Shown: positions 10,153-18,239 of the stretch, one piece after another
How positions within the stretch are numbered: position 1 is the stretch's first letter
Layout of the letters: every line of letters begins with the position of its first letter
Position numbers and translations under genes: made by a program
DNA from: Oscillospiraceae bacterium
GTDB taxonomy: Bacteria > Bacillota > Clostridia > Oscillospirales > Acutalibacteraceae
Assembly: GCA_022650455.1 (NCBI GenBank)
Contig: JALCPO010000001.1
Span: 62,001 to 126,000 of the forward strand
Direction of reading: 5' to 3'
Length of the DNA stretch: 64,000 bases
The notes under the pieces: generated by a model
Seen by the model: the letters and a program-made list of their open reading frames with translations, nothing else
Databases searched by the model: none
What the model was told of the DNA's origin: nothing

Positions 10153-11100
10153 TTATTTCGCGGCCTTCGGGTCATCTCTCTGAACCTGCATCTTGGAAGC
10201 TACATTGTAGCCCATGGCTTCCATATCCTTGCCGTATTCTTCGGTCTGCATGTATTCGATCAGCGCTTTTGCGACACCCGTCGCTTCGCCTTTCGTGTAC
10301 ATGTGCTCATAGCCCCAAACCTTGTATTTGCCGCTGTAGGTGTTTTCCAGGGAAGGTTCGACACCGTCGATGGAAACCTTTTTCACGCTGGTGTTGTTTA
10401 CCAGGTAGGAAAGGGCAACGTATCCGATCGCGCCTTTATGCTGGGAAACGGTCTGCAGAAGGGTTCCGGAATCGTCGGTTTCCAGCGACTTGTTGGAAGC
10501 TTCTTCTTTTCCGCCGAGGGCATACTGTTTGAACAGGGCCCTGGTTCCGGAAGTGGACGGCCTCGTTACCAGAGTAATGGCCTCGTCCGGGCCGCCGACT
10601 TCTTTCCAGTTCTTCGTTTTGGCGGTGAAGATGTCGGTCAGCTGCTGGGTGGTCAGGCTGGTGACCTTTTCGCCAACGTCCGGGCTTACGATCGGCGCCA
10701 TGGTGATGACGCAGACTTTATGGTCGACCAGGGATTTTGCGGAGTCCGCCGGAAGCTTTTCATCCGCGAATACGTCGGAGTTGCCGATGTCCACGGTCCC
10801 CGCCGCAACCTGCTTCAGGCCGGTTCCGGAGCCGCCCGCGTTCAGCGTGATGGAAGCGTCCGGATTCGTTGCCTTGAATTTGCCGATGGCATCCTTCGCG
10901 AGAGGATAAAGCGCGGAAGAACCCGAGATGCTGATGCTGCCGGAAACCGCCGCCGTGGAAGACGCGGCTTCGGAGGATGGTGCCGCTGCGGAATTTGCGG
11001 CGGCGGACGCCGCCTCGGATGAAGACGATGTGGTTCCGCCACACGCGGTGGCACCCACGGAAAGCGCGGCTGCCAGAACAAGCGCTACTAACTTTTTCAT
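10153..11100 (-). CDS. pstS: Phosphate-binding lipoprotein PstS
   Basis: Extracellular phosphate-binding protein of the Pst importer, about 315 residues. The signal peptide (MKKLVALVLAAALSVG) ends in lipobox ATAC, so Cys is lipidated and the protein is membrane-anchored. A Ser/Ala-rich linker follows (to about residue 55). The phosphate-binding core shows SISGSSALYPL and, later, RPSTSGTRALF, the family phosphate-contacting segments. ATG 11100 is preferred to the GTG-type start 21 bases upstream because AAGGAG sits 7 bases before it. Control is by the Pho-box array upstream. Confidence 0.95.
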   Translation of the reverse strand: MKKLVALVLAAALSVGATACGGTTSSSSEAASAAANSAAAPSSEAASSTAAVSGSISISGSSALYPLAKDAIGKFKATNPDASITLNAGGSGTGLKQVAAGTVDIGNSDVFADEKLPADSAKSLVDHKVCVITMAPIVSPDVGEKVTSLTTQQLTDIFTAKTKNWKEVGGPDEAITLVTRPSTSGTRALFKQYALGGKEEASNKSLETDDSGTLLQTVSQHKGAIGYVALSYLVNNTSVKKVSIDGVEPSLENTYSGKYKVWGYEHMYTKGEATGVAKALIEYMQTEEYGKDMEAMGYNVASKMQVQRDDPKAAK

Positions 11101-11138
11101 ATCCAGTCTCCTTATGCTCATTTTTGAACTCGCTTATG

Positions 11139-11225
11139 AGTATAAGATGTCCGCTTTAAGGCGTCGTTATAACACGGTTAGGAACCTGTTATTTTTATGT
11201 TAAAAGAATGTTAAATCCATGTAAC
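11139..11225 (-). promoter_or_regulatory. pstS promoter with Pho-box array
   Basis: On the - strand, hexamers related to TTAACA recur every 11 bases: GTTACA, TTAACA, TTAACA, ATAACA, CTAACC, ATAACG (plus-strand positions 11220, 11209, 11198, 11187, 11176, 11165). This matches the PhoP/PhoB direct-repeat operator. The last copy overlaps the expected -35 position. A -10 TATACT lies at 11139-11144. Phosphate-starvation control of pstS is the expected consequence. Confidence 0.8.
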
Positions 11226-11256
11226 CCGGAAGCGTTCCGGCCGGAGACCGGGAGGG

Positions 11257-11297
11257 AAAACAAAAGAACCGGCCCCCGCTTTCACGGAAACCGGTTC
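11257..11297 (-). terminator. Probable terminator of the dnaK-dnaJ transcript
   Basis: On the - strand GAACCGG / CCGGTTC with an 18-base interior is followed by TTTTGTTTT. It lies about 170 bases after the dnaJ stop and just upstream of the pst control region. A second, AT-rich hairpin overlaps the dnaJ stop itself (11440-11466). No gene is seen between 11226 and 11464. Confidence 0.5.
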
Positions 11298-11464
11298 CAA
11301 CCGGCCGCCGGCTTTTTCCGGGCGGCTTTTCGGGATGGAGCTAATATGGTTATAGTTCCTATCCTTTTTGAAGTGGGCTATTTTCGATCCGTGGTTTTTT
11401 ATGGCCTGACCTTTATTTCCAGCTGTGGTTTCTTTTGGTCCGACCTTTTCTTTTTCTAAAAAGG

Positions 11465-12628
11465 TCAGTCGCCGAACATGTTTTTAATCTTGTCGAAGAA
11501 GGACCTGCGTTTCTGGTAATTCCGGTCCTCGGCGACGTTCTCAAATTCCTGCAGGATGCCCTTCTGCTTCTGGGTGAGGTTTTTGGGCACTTCCACCATC
11601 ATGCGGACATACTGGTCGCCGCGAGCCCGGCTTCCCAGCTTCGGGATCCCCTTGCCCCGGAGCTTAAAGACGTCGCCCGGCTGCGTCCCCGCGTGCACCG
11701 TGTAGCTCACCCGGCCGTCGATGGTCGGAACGACGACATCCGCGCCGAGCGCCGCCTGCGGAAAAGTGATGGGCATTTCGCACCAGACGTCGTAGCCGCG
11801 CCGCTCGAAAATCGGGTGCGGCCGCACGTTCACCGAGACGTGCAGGTCTCCGTTCGGGCCGCCGTTTGCGCCCGCGTTGCCCTTGCCGCTCACGTTCAGC
11901 ACCTGCTCGTTGTCGATGCCGGCCGGAATGTTGATCTCAATTGTTTTGCGCTTGCGGATCCGGCCCGTTCCGCCGCACGCGGCGCACGGCTCGTCGATGA
12001 TCCGGCCCGTTCCGCCGCAGCGGTCGCAGGTGCGCGTCGTCTGGATCACCCCGAACGGCGTGCGCTGGCTGATGCGGACCTGCCCGCGGCCGCCGCACTG
12101 CGGGCAGGTGCGGGTGGCCCCGTTTTTCGCGCCGGTGCCGTGGCATTCGGGACAGCTTTCCACCTGGTCGTACGTGACGGTCTTTACGCAGCCCTTCGCC
12201 GCTTCCTCAAAGCTGATGTTCACCGTGGACTCGCTGTCGCTTCCGCGGCGCGGAACGTTCGAGTTGGCCCGGCGGGAACCGCCGAACCCGCCGAATCCGC
12301 TGAACCCGTCGAATCCGCTGAACACGCTGTTGAAAATATCGTCAATGTTGATGTTGCCGGTGAACGGGCTGCCGCCGCCCGCTCCCCCGCCAAAATTGGG
12401 GTCTACGCCTGCCTGGCCGAACTGGTCGTAGCGTGCGCGCTTGTTTTTGTCGGAAAGCACCTCGTAAGCTTCGTTGATTTCCTTGAACTTTGCTTCGGCT
12501 TTCTTGTCGCCCGGATGCAGGTCAGGATGATATTTTTTGGCAAGTTCCCGGTATGCTTTTTTGATTTCGGCTTCGGTGGCGTTTTTCGGCACGCCCATAA
12601 CCTCGTAATAATCCTTGTTTTCAGCCAA
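11465..12628 (-). CDS. dnaJ: Chaperone DnaJ (Hsp40)
   Basis: Co-chaperone that stimulates DnaK ATPase and delivers unfolded clients. It has a J domain with the HPD motif ([10 protein letters not shown]), a Gly/Phe-rich linker ([12 protein letters not shown]), four CxxCxGxG zinc repeats ([32 protein letters not shown]) and the C-terminal substrate domains. TTG 12628 ([10 protein letters not shown], the usual DnaJ N-terminus) is preferred: GGGAG lies 8 bases upstream, whereas the GTG at 12637 abuts it. It is the last gene of hrcA-grpE-dnaK-dnaJ, 272 bases after dnaK. Confidence 0.96.
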   Translation of the reverse strand: MAENKDYYEVMGVPKNATEAEIKKAYRELAKKYHPDLHPGDKKAEAKFKEINEAYEVLSDKNKRARYDQFGQAGVDPNFGGGAGGGSPFTGNINIDDIFNSVFSGFDGFSGFGGFGGSRRANSNVPRRGSDSESTVNISFEEAAKGCVKTVTYDQVESCPECHGTGAKNGATRTCPQCGGRGQVRISQRTPFGVIQTTRTCDRCGGTGRIIDEPCAACGGTGRIRKRKTIEINIPAGIDNEQVLNVSGKGNAGANGGPNGDLHVSVNVRPHPIFERRGYDVWCEMPITFPQAALGADVVVPTIDGRVSYTVHAGTQPGDVFKLRGKGIPKLGSRARGDQYVRMMVEVPKNLTQKQKGILQEFENVAEDRNYQKRRSFFDKIKNMFGD

Positions 12629-12800
12629 GCCAATCACTCCCGGATATCAAACGCGCAGGGCAGGAACGCACGGCGCGCTTCGCGCCTGCAGCCTGAGCGT
12701 CTGCGGATTTGTTGATTTGAACCCCCGCTCCCGTACGGGGTGCGCCCCGCGGGGAATCTTAAAAAATTCCGGGAACGCTTACGACCGGCCTTTCAGCCAG

Positions 12801-12827
12801 ATAGGGGCGCGCACCGCGCGCCCCTAT
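12801..12827. repeat. Strong hairpin between dnaK and dnaJ
   Basis: A perfect 12-bp stem ATAGGGGCGCGC / GCGCGCCCCTAT has a 3-base loop (ACC) and no U-tract on either strand. Position suggests an mRNA processing or stabilising element that sets DnaK above DnaJ, or a REP-like intergenic repeat. Confidence 0.6.
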
Positions 12828-12900
12828 ATCATAGAGTATTCCGGAATTCTGCGCAAGTGCGCCGGGGAAAATCCCGGCGAATCTGCGGCATTTTATTCCA

Positions 12901-14757
12901 TTATTTTTTATCCTTGTCGTCCACGTCCCGGTATTCCGCGTTGTAAACGGTATTGCCGTTCGTGTCCTTGGCCGGCCCCGCGTTCGGCTGCTGCGGATTC
13001 GGCTGCTGCGGCTGGCCCTGCGGCGCGGCGTTTTTGTAGAGCTTTTCGCTCACCGCATACATCGTTTTCTGCAGGTCGTCGGATTTCGCCTTGATGTCGT
13101 CGGCGTTGTTCGCCGAGATTGCCGCGCGCAGCGCGGAAACTTTGGAGTTCAGGTCGGTCTTGTCGGAATCGGCGATCTTGTCGCCGCTGTCCTTGATGAG
13201 CTTCTCGACCGAGTAGCAGAGGTTTTCGGCCTCGTTCTTCCGGTCGATCTCCTCGCGGCGTTTTTTGTCCTCGGCCTCGTACTTCTGCGCTTCCTTGACG
13301 GCCTTGTCGATGTCTTCCTTGCTCATGTTGGAGCTGGAGGAAATCGTGATCTTCTGCTGCTTGCCGGTGCCGAGGTCCTTTGCGGAAACGTTCACGATGC
13401 CGTTGGCGTCGATGTCGAACGAAACCTCAATCTGCGGGATCCCGCGCGGGGCCGGGGCGATGCCGTCCAGCTTGAACAGGCCGAGCTGCTTGTTGTCGCG
13501 GGCAAACTGGCGCTCGCCCTGCAGAACGTTGATCTCAACGGAGGTCTGGCCGTCCGCCGCCGTGGAGAAGATCTGGCTTTTCTTCGTGGGGATGGTGGTG
13601 TTGCGGTCAATGATCTTCGTCATGACGCCGCCCATGGTCTCGACGCCGAGGGACAGCGGCGTGACGTCCAGCAGCAGTAGCCCTTCGACTTCGCCGCCCA
13701 GGACGCCCGCCTGGATGGCCGCGCCGATGGCGACGCACTCGTCCGGGTTGATGCCCTTGAACGGATCCTTGCCGGAAAGCTTTTTCACGGCCTCCTGCAC
13801 CGACGGCATCCTGGAGGAACCGCCGACCATGAGCACCTTGCTGATGTCGTTGAACGTGAGGCTCGCGTCGGACAGGGCCTGCTTGACCGGGCCGATGGTC
13901 TGCTCCACCAGGTCGGAGGTCAGCTCGTCGAACTTCGCGCGGGTCAGAGTCATGTCGAGGTGCTTCGGGCCGCTCGCGTCCGCCGTGATGAACGGCAGGT
14001 TGATCTGCGCGGAGGTCATGCCGGAAAGCTCGATCTTCGCCTTTTCGGCCGCTTCCTTCAGGCGCTGCATCGCCATCTTGTCCCCGGAAAGGTCGATGCC
14101 GTTCTCCTTCTTGAATTCGGAGGTCATCCAGTCCATGATGCGTTTGTCGAAGTCGTCGCCGCCCAGGTGGTTGTTGCCGGCCGTGGCGAGCACTTCCTGC
14201 ACGCCGTCGCCCATCTCAATGATGGAAACGTCGAACGTGCCGCCGCCGAGGTCGTAGACCATGATCTTCTGCTCCTGGCCCTTGTCGATGCCGTAGGAGA
14301 GGGCCGCGGCCGTCGGCTCGTTGATGATGCGCTTGACGTCGAGGCCGGCGATCTTACCGGCATCCTTGGTCGCCTGGCGCTGGGAATCGGTGAAATACGC
14401 CGGTACGGTGATGACGGCGGTGGTGACGGGCTCGCCCAGGTACGCTTCCGCGTCCGCCTTCAGCTTCTGAAGGATCATGGCGGAAATTTCCTGCGGCGTA
14501 AAGCTCTTGCCGTCTATGTTTACCTTGTAATCGGAGCCCATTTTCCTTTTGATGGAAGCGACGGTGCGGTCCGGGTTGGTGATTGCCTGGCGCTTTGCCA
14601 CCTGGCCCACCATGCGTTCCCCGGTTTTGGAGAAAGCGACGACGGACGGCGTGGTGCGCGCGCCCTCGGAGTTCGGAATCACAACGGGCTTGCCGCCCTC
14701 GATCACCGCCACACAGGAATTGGTCGTGCCAAGATCAATGCCAATTGTCTTCGACAT
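12901..14757 (-). CDS. dnaK: Chaperone DnaK (Hsp70)
   Basis: 618-residue ATP-dependent chaperone. The N-terminal nucleotide-binding domain begins [13 protein letters not shown] and shows the phosphate-2 motif ([13 protein letters not shown]) and the adenosine motif ([11 protein letters not shown], here [14 protein letters not shown]). The substrate domain starts at the [14 protein letters not shown] linker. The C-terminal lid ends in a Gln/Pro-rich tail and the acidic DVDDKDKK end. It belongs to the CIRCE-controlled hrcA operon, 165 bases after grpE, behind GGAGG. Confidence 0.98.
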   Translation of the reverse strand: MSKTIGIDLGTTNSCVAVIEGGKPVVIPNSEGARTTPSVVAFSKTGERMVGQVAKRQAITNPDRTVASIKRKMGSDYKVNIDGKSFTPQEISAMILQKLKADAEAYLGEPVTTAVITVPAYFTDSQRQATKDAGKIAGLDVKRIINEPTAAALSYGIDKGQEQKIMVYDLGGGTFDVSIIEMGDGVQEVLATAGNNHLGGDDFDKRIMDWMTSEFKKENGIDLSGDKMAMQRLKEAAEKAKIELSGMTSAQINLPFITADASGPKHLDMTLTRAKFDELTSDLVEQTIGPVKQALSDASLTFNDISKVLMVGGSSRMPSVQEAVKKLSGKDPFKGINPDECVAIGAAIQAGVLGGEVEGLLLLDVTPLSLGVETMGGVMTKIIDRNTTIPTKKSQIFSTAADGQTSVEINVLQGERQFARDNKQLGLFKLDGIAPAPRGIPQIEVSFDIDANGIVNVSAKDLGTGKQQKITISSSSNMSKEDIDKAVKEAQKYEAEDKKRREEIDRKNEAENLCYSVEKLIKDSGDKIADSDKTDLNSKVSALRAAISANNADDIKAKSDDLQKTMYAVSEKLYKNAAPQGQPQQPNPQQPNAGPAKDTNGNTVYNAEYRDVDDKDKK

Positions 14758-14922
14758 AATTGATTACCTCCAGTAAAATTCACGGGGCGCTGCCCCTTGC
14801 TTTTTATTCTTTCGCTTATCTTTCCCCGCGCCGGGCGCTTCTTCCCTTCAAAATTGCCGGAAGTGCCGTGCTCCGCGCGGAGAAACGGGATTTTGAAAAT
14901 GATTTCCGAGGAAGGCGCGGCC

Positions 14923-15528
14923 TCAGTTGGCCGCCTGTACCATCGCGTGGCGGATGACTTTCCCGCCGATTTTGTAGCCTTTCCGCAGGACCTTCGCCAC
15001 GGTATTCTCGCCGAGGGACTCGTCGTCCACATGGGCGACGGCGCTGTGCAGGGCCGGGTCGAAAGGCTCGCCTTCCTTTCCCATTTCGGTGACGCCGAGC
15101 TTTTTGAGGGCCGCCTGCATTTGCTTCCGGACCATCTCGACGCCCTTGCGCAGGTCCTCGGCGGAACAATCCTTCTGCTCCAGCGCGCGTTCCAGGTTGT
15201 CTTCGACACCCAGAAATTCCTGCACCGCGTCCGCCGTGGCGTCGGTGTAGGCGGCTTCTTTTTCCCGCGTGGTTCGCTTGCGGTAGTTGTCGTATTCCGC
15301 GGCGGTGCGCAGGAAAAGATCCTTCTGCTTTGCCAGGGCGGCCTCGGTTTCCTTCAGCTTTTTCTTTGTTTCGTCCAGTTCCCTGCGCAGGTCTTCCGCA
15401 GGCTCCCGCTCCGGTTTTTCCGGCGTCCCGGCGGTTTCGGGTTTCGGCGCCGTTTCCGGTTTCCCTGCCTGCGTTTCGGCTTTCGCCTGCGGCGTCTGTG
15501 CGGATTTTTCTGCTTTTTCCTCTTTCAA
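14923..15528 (-). CDS. grpE: Nucleotide exchange factor GrpE
   Basis: 201 residues. A low-complexity Lys/Pro/Glu/Ala-rich N-terminal tail (to about residue 45) leads into the long dimerisation coiled coil (RRELDETKKKLKETEAALAKQKD), then the GrpE core (AAEYDNYRKRT, GVEDNLERAL) and the beta domain ending VLRKGYKIGGKVIRHAMV. It releases ADP from DnaK. The gene lies 16 bases after hrcA with an AAGGG-type ribosome site. Confidence 0.95.
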   Translation of the reverse strand: MKEEKAEKSAQTPQAKAETQAGKPETAPKPETAGTPEKPEREPAEDLRRELDETKKKLKETEAALAKQKDLFLRTAAEYDNYRKRTTREKEAAYTDATADAVQEFLGVEDNLERALEQKDCSAEDLRKGVEMVRKQMQAALKKLGVTEMGKEGEPFDPALHSAVAHVDDESLGENTVAKVLRKGYKIGGKVIRHAMVQAAN

Positions 15529-15544
15529 GGGAAAAACCCCCTTC

Positions 15545-16576
15545 TCAGTCCAAGTCCATCAATTCCGTCAGCATTCTGCCGACCGAATCGGAGAGATACT
15601 CCATGTTGGAGATGATTTTACCGTAATTCATGCGGGTCGGGCCGATGATCGCGATTGCGCCCGCGTCGTGCCCGCCGACTTCGTACCGCGAAACCACCAA
15701 GCTGGAATCCTCGAGCTCGGGCCGCCTGCTTTCGCGGCCGATGAGCACCTGAAGCCCGCGGTTCCGCTCCGCCAGCAGCCTGCACAGCTCCGCCGGGCGG
15801 GAGAGGAAGTCGACGATGCGCCGGATCTCGTTCTGCCCGAAGTCCGGATAAAACAGAAGGTTGACCTCGCCGTTCAGGCAGACGTCCGAACGCATGGATT
15901 CCTGCGCCGTTTCCGCCACGGCTATCAGGGCGGAGCTCATCATCATGGCCATGTCGCCCAGAGACGCCGCCAGCGTCTGCATGTAGGCCGGGGTGACGGA
16001 AGCGACCGGGACGCCCGCCAGTTTGTCGTTCAGAAGGCGGAAAAACACCCGGAGGATTTCGGGCGTGAGGTCAAAGTCGCAGTGGAACACGCGGCTCTTC
16101 ATAGTGCCCGCCGAGGTCATCAGAATGACCATCGCCGTGCGCCGGCTGGTCTGCACCAGCTGCACCGCCCGGATGACGCCGCTTTCGCCGCTCGGCGTCG
16201 TGGAGACCGCCGCATACTTGGTCATGGAAGCGAGCACTTTGGCGACGCCGTCCAGCAGCTTTTCCGGGTCGTATGCCGAAGGGAGGATCATGCTGTCGAG
16301 GTACTGCTTCTCTTCCCGGGAGATCGGCCGGGGCTTCATCAGCGTGTCGATGTACACGCGGTAGCCCTTCTGCGAGGGAATGCGCCCCGCCGACGTGTGC
16401 GGCTGCTCGAGCAGACCCATCCGGCTCAGCTCGCTCATCTCGTTGCGCACGGTGGCGGAGGACACGTTGAAGCCGAGGGTGTCGCAAAGCGATTTCGAGC
16501 CGACCGGCTCGCCCGTGGCGACGTACAGCTCCACGACCGCCGCAAGGATCCTGCGTTTTCTTTCGCTCAGTTCCAA
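15545..16576 (-). CDS. hrcA: Heat-inducible transcription repressor HrcA
   Basis: 343-residue repressor of class I heat-shock genes. The N-terminal winged helix (ERKRRILAAVVELYVATGEPVGSK and TVRNEMSELSRMGLL) binds CIRCE. The C-terminal GAF-like/dimerisation part ends with VGRMLTELMDLD. It heads its own operon and a CIRCE element lies directly upstream, which gives autoregulation. Its refolding by GroE, known for the family, couples repression to chaperone load. Confidence 0.96.
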   Translation of the reverse strand: MELSERKRRILAAVVELYVATGEPVGSKSLCDTLGFNVSSATVRNEMSELSRMGLLEQPHTSAGRIPSQKGYRVYIDTLMKPRPISREEKQYLDSMILPSAYDPEKLLDGVAKVLASMTKYAAVSTTPSGESGVIRAVQLVQTSRRTAMVILMTSAGTMKSRVFHCDFDLTPEILRVFFRLLNDKLAGVPVASVTPAYMQTLAASLGDMAMMMSSALIAVAETAQESMRSDVCLNGEVNLLFYPDFGQNEIRRIVDFLSRPAELCRLLAERNRGLQVLIGRESRRPELEDSSLVVSRYEVGGHDAGAIAIIGPTRMNYGKIISNMEYLSDSVGRMLTELMDLD

Positions 16577-16603
16577 CCCTTTTCCCTTCCTACCGTTTTG
16601 AAT

Positions 16604-16630
16604 TTAGCACTCGATCTGCCAGAGTGCTAA
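16604..16630. promoter_or_regulatory. CIRCE operator of hrcA
   Basis: TTAGCACTC-N9-GAGTGCTAA is a perfect match to the HrcA-binding consensus, 27 bases upstream of hrcA. Confidence 0.97.
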
Positions 16631-16641
16631 CTCTATGTTAT

Positions 16642-16670
16642 AGAGTATCATTACTTTGCCCGATTGTCAA
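16642..16670 (-). promoter_or_regulatory. Sigma-A promoter of the hrcA operon
   Basis: On the - strand TTGACA, a 17-base spacer and TACTCT lie immediately upstream of CIRCE, so bound HrcA would cover the transcription start. Confidence 0.8.
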
Positions 16671-16887
16671 TATCTTATTTGTAAACTAATTGTGAAAACA
16701 GCGGCGCGGCGGCGTGTCCGCGGGCCGGTCCGGCGGGCGCTGGGAAGTTTTCCGCGCGGGAAACGCGGCCCGCGGACGGAGCCGGAAATCATCCCGACCG
16801 GCCCGTTTTCCGTTTATTCACAGAATTTACGCAGAATTTTTAAATTCCATTCACCGGAACGTCATAAAGCCCGGGTATACTGAAACT

Positions 16888-17008
16888 GTTCCAAAACGGA
16901 GCCCGCAGGGCCCGGCAGACAGCAAGTCCCTCGCAAGAGGGTTTATATAAACTTTTTCATCTTACTTTCTCCTCTTGGAATACCGCCCCCGCCGGGCGGT
17001 ATTTTTTT
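16888..17008 (+). ncRNA. Candidate small RNA between hrcA and hemW
   Basis: No gene lies on either strand from 16671 to 17038, yet a textbook + strand terminator sits at 16980-17008. A possible -10 (TATACT, 16876-16881) stands upstream, with only a poor -35. The implied RNA of about 120 nt has a GCCC-GCA-GGGC hairpin, a CCCTC-GCAA-GAGGG GNRA-loop hairpin (16928-16941) and then an unpaired CU-rich stretch containing CTCCTC, complementary to ribosome-binding sites. That layout is like Gram-positive regulatory RNAs. It does not match SRP RNA, 6S RNA or tRNA as far as I can judge. Confidence 0.45.
16980..17008 (+). terminator. Terminator of the candidate small RNA
   Basis: ATACCGCCC / GGGCGGTAT with a 5-base loop is followed by TTTTTT. 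It acts on the + strand only; the - strand flank has no U-tract. Confidence 0.85.
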
Positions 17009-17038
17009 GCGCCGCGGCGCTCTTTTGAAAGACCCGGT

Positions 17039-18115
17039 TCATTTCGCGAACAGGATCTCCGCCGTCAGCGGATTGGAGAGGAGAAAACCCTTCGGCGTAA
17101 AATGGAAGCCGTTTTCCGCGCAGGCCGTCAGGCCGCCCGGCTCGTAAAGCCGGGCGGCTTTTTTGATCCGCTCCGGGATGGGGCGCCCGAACCGCGCGCG
17201 GCAGGCTTCGTCCGTCAGCCCGCCGGCCAGGCGGAGCCGCAGCATGGCGAACTCGTCGAAACCGCCGCCTTTGCCGTCCTGTACGGGCGCGTCCCCGCGC
17301 AGGAACCCCGCCGTGCTCCGTTCGTAGTGGAACCGCTTTCCGCCGAGGAAGGAATGTGCCGAAGGGCCGAGGCCCAGGTATTCTTCACAGCGCCAGTATT
17401 TCAGGTTGTGGCGGCTTTCGCAGCCCGGTTTCGCAAAATTGGAAATTTCATATTGCCGGTAGCCGCGCGCTTCCAGTTCGCGGCAGGCGAGCAGATAGAG
17501 GGCGGCGGCCGCGTCTTCGTCCGGAAGATGCAGCCCCGCCCTGTTTTTCCAGTACGCCGTGCGCGGCTCGATTTTCAGAAGATACGCCGAAACGTGGGAG
17601 ACGCCCGTCCGGGCACAGAAATCGATGGAGCGCAGCAGGCTTTGCTCCGTCTGGCCCTGCACGGCGAGCATGAGGTCGAGCGAGATGTTCCCGATCCCCG
17701 CTTCCTGCGCGTCGCGGACGGCCCGTGCCGCCTGCTCCGCGGTGTGCCTTCGCCCCAGCAGCCGCAGTTCGCCGTCGTCCGCGGACTGAAGGCCCAGCGA
17801 GAGCCGGTTGACCCCCGCTTCGCGGATCTCCCGGAAAAAGCCGGAAAGATTTTCCTCCGGGTTCGCTTCCAGCGTGATCTCCGCGTTTTCCAGCCCGAAA
17901 CCGCGCCGCGCAGCGTTCACGATCCGGGTGATCCGCTTTCCGCCCAGAAGGCTGGGCGTCCCGCCGCCGAAATACAGCGTGTCCGCCCGGCGGTTCCACT
18001 TCTTTGATGCGGATTCGGTCCCGCGCAGGGAGTAAAAATCGCAGTATGGGCATTTGCCGCGGCAGAACGGGACGTGAAGGTACAGGCCAAAGGCGCGGCC
18101 GGATCCGCCGTCCAT
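17039..18115 (-). CDS. hemW: HemW-type radical SAM protein (coproporphyrinogen III oxidase-like, heme chaperone family)
   Basis: 358 residues. The N-terminus LYLHVPFCRGKCPYCDFYS holds the CxxxCxxC [4Fe-4S]/SAM motif. LYFGGGTPSLL is the SAM-binding Gly motif. HNLKYWRCEEYLGLGPSAHSF is the HemW-specific block. HemW proteins bind or insert heme rather than oxidise coproporphyrinogen; older annotations say HemN. Between CDF and GGGTP only about 20 residues remain, against about 36 in E. coli HemW, so a helix after the cluster loop seems lost. It lies downstream of lepA, as in Bacillus. Confidence 0.88.
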   Translation of the reverse strand: MDGGSGRAFGLYLHVPFCRGKCPYCDFYSLRGTESASKKWNRRADTLYFGGGTPSLLGGKRITRIVNAARRGFGLENAEITLEANPEENLSGFFREIREAGVNRLSLGLQSADDGELRLLGRRHTAEQAARAVRDAQEAGIGNISLDLMLAVQGQTEQSLLRSIDFCARTGVSHVSAYLLKIEPRTAYWKNRAGLHLPDEDAAAALYLLACRELEARGYRQYEISNFAKPGCESRHNLKYWRCEEYLGLGPSAHSFLGGKRFHYERSTAGFLRGDAPVQDGKGGGFDEFAMLRLRLAGGLTDEACRARFGRPIPERIKKAARLYEPGGLTACAENGFHFTPKGFLLSNPLTAEILFAK

Positions 18116-18150
18116 CGGCGTTTCCCCCTTTCATTTATATATAAGGATAC

Positions 18151-18183
18151 GAAAGCCGGGAGCGTTCCGCAACGCTCCCGGCA
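18151..18183 (-). terminator. Hairpin/terminator after lepA
   Basis: On the - strand GCCGGGAGCGTT / AACGCTCCCGGC (12 bp, 4-base loop) is followed by TTTCGT. It separates lepA from hemW. The U-tract is short, so readthrough into hemW is likely. Confidence 0.6.
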
Positions 18184-18239
18184 AAGCAGGCTGCAAATTC
18201 ACGCCGGGGAAAATGCCGGGGCGTTGCAGCCTCAGGCTG

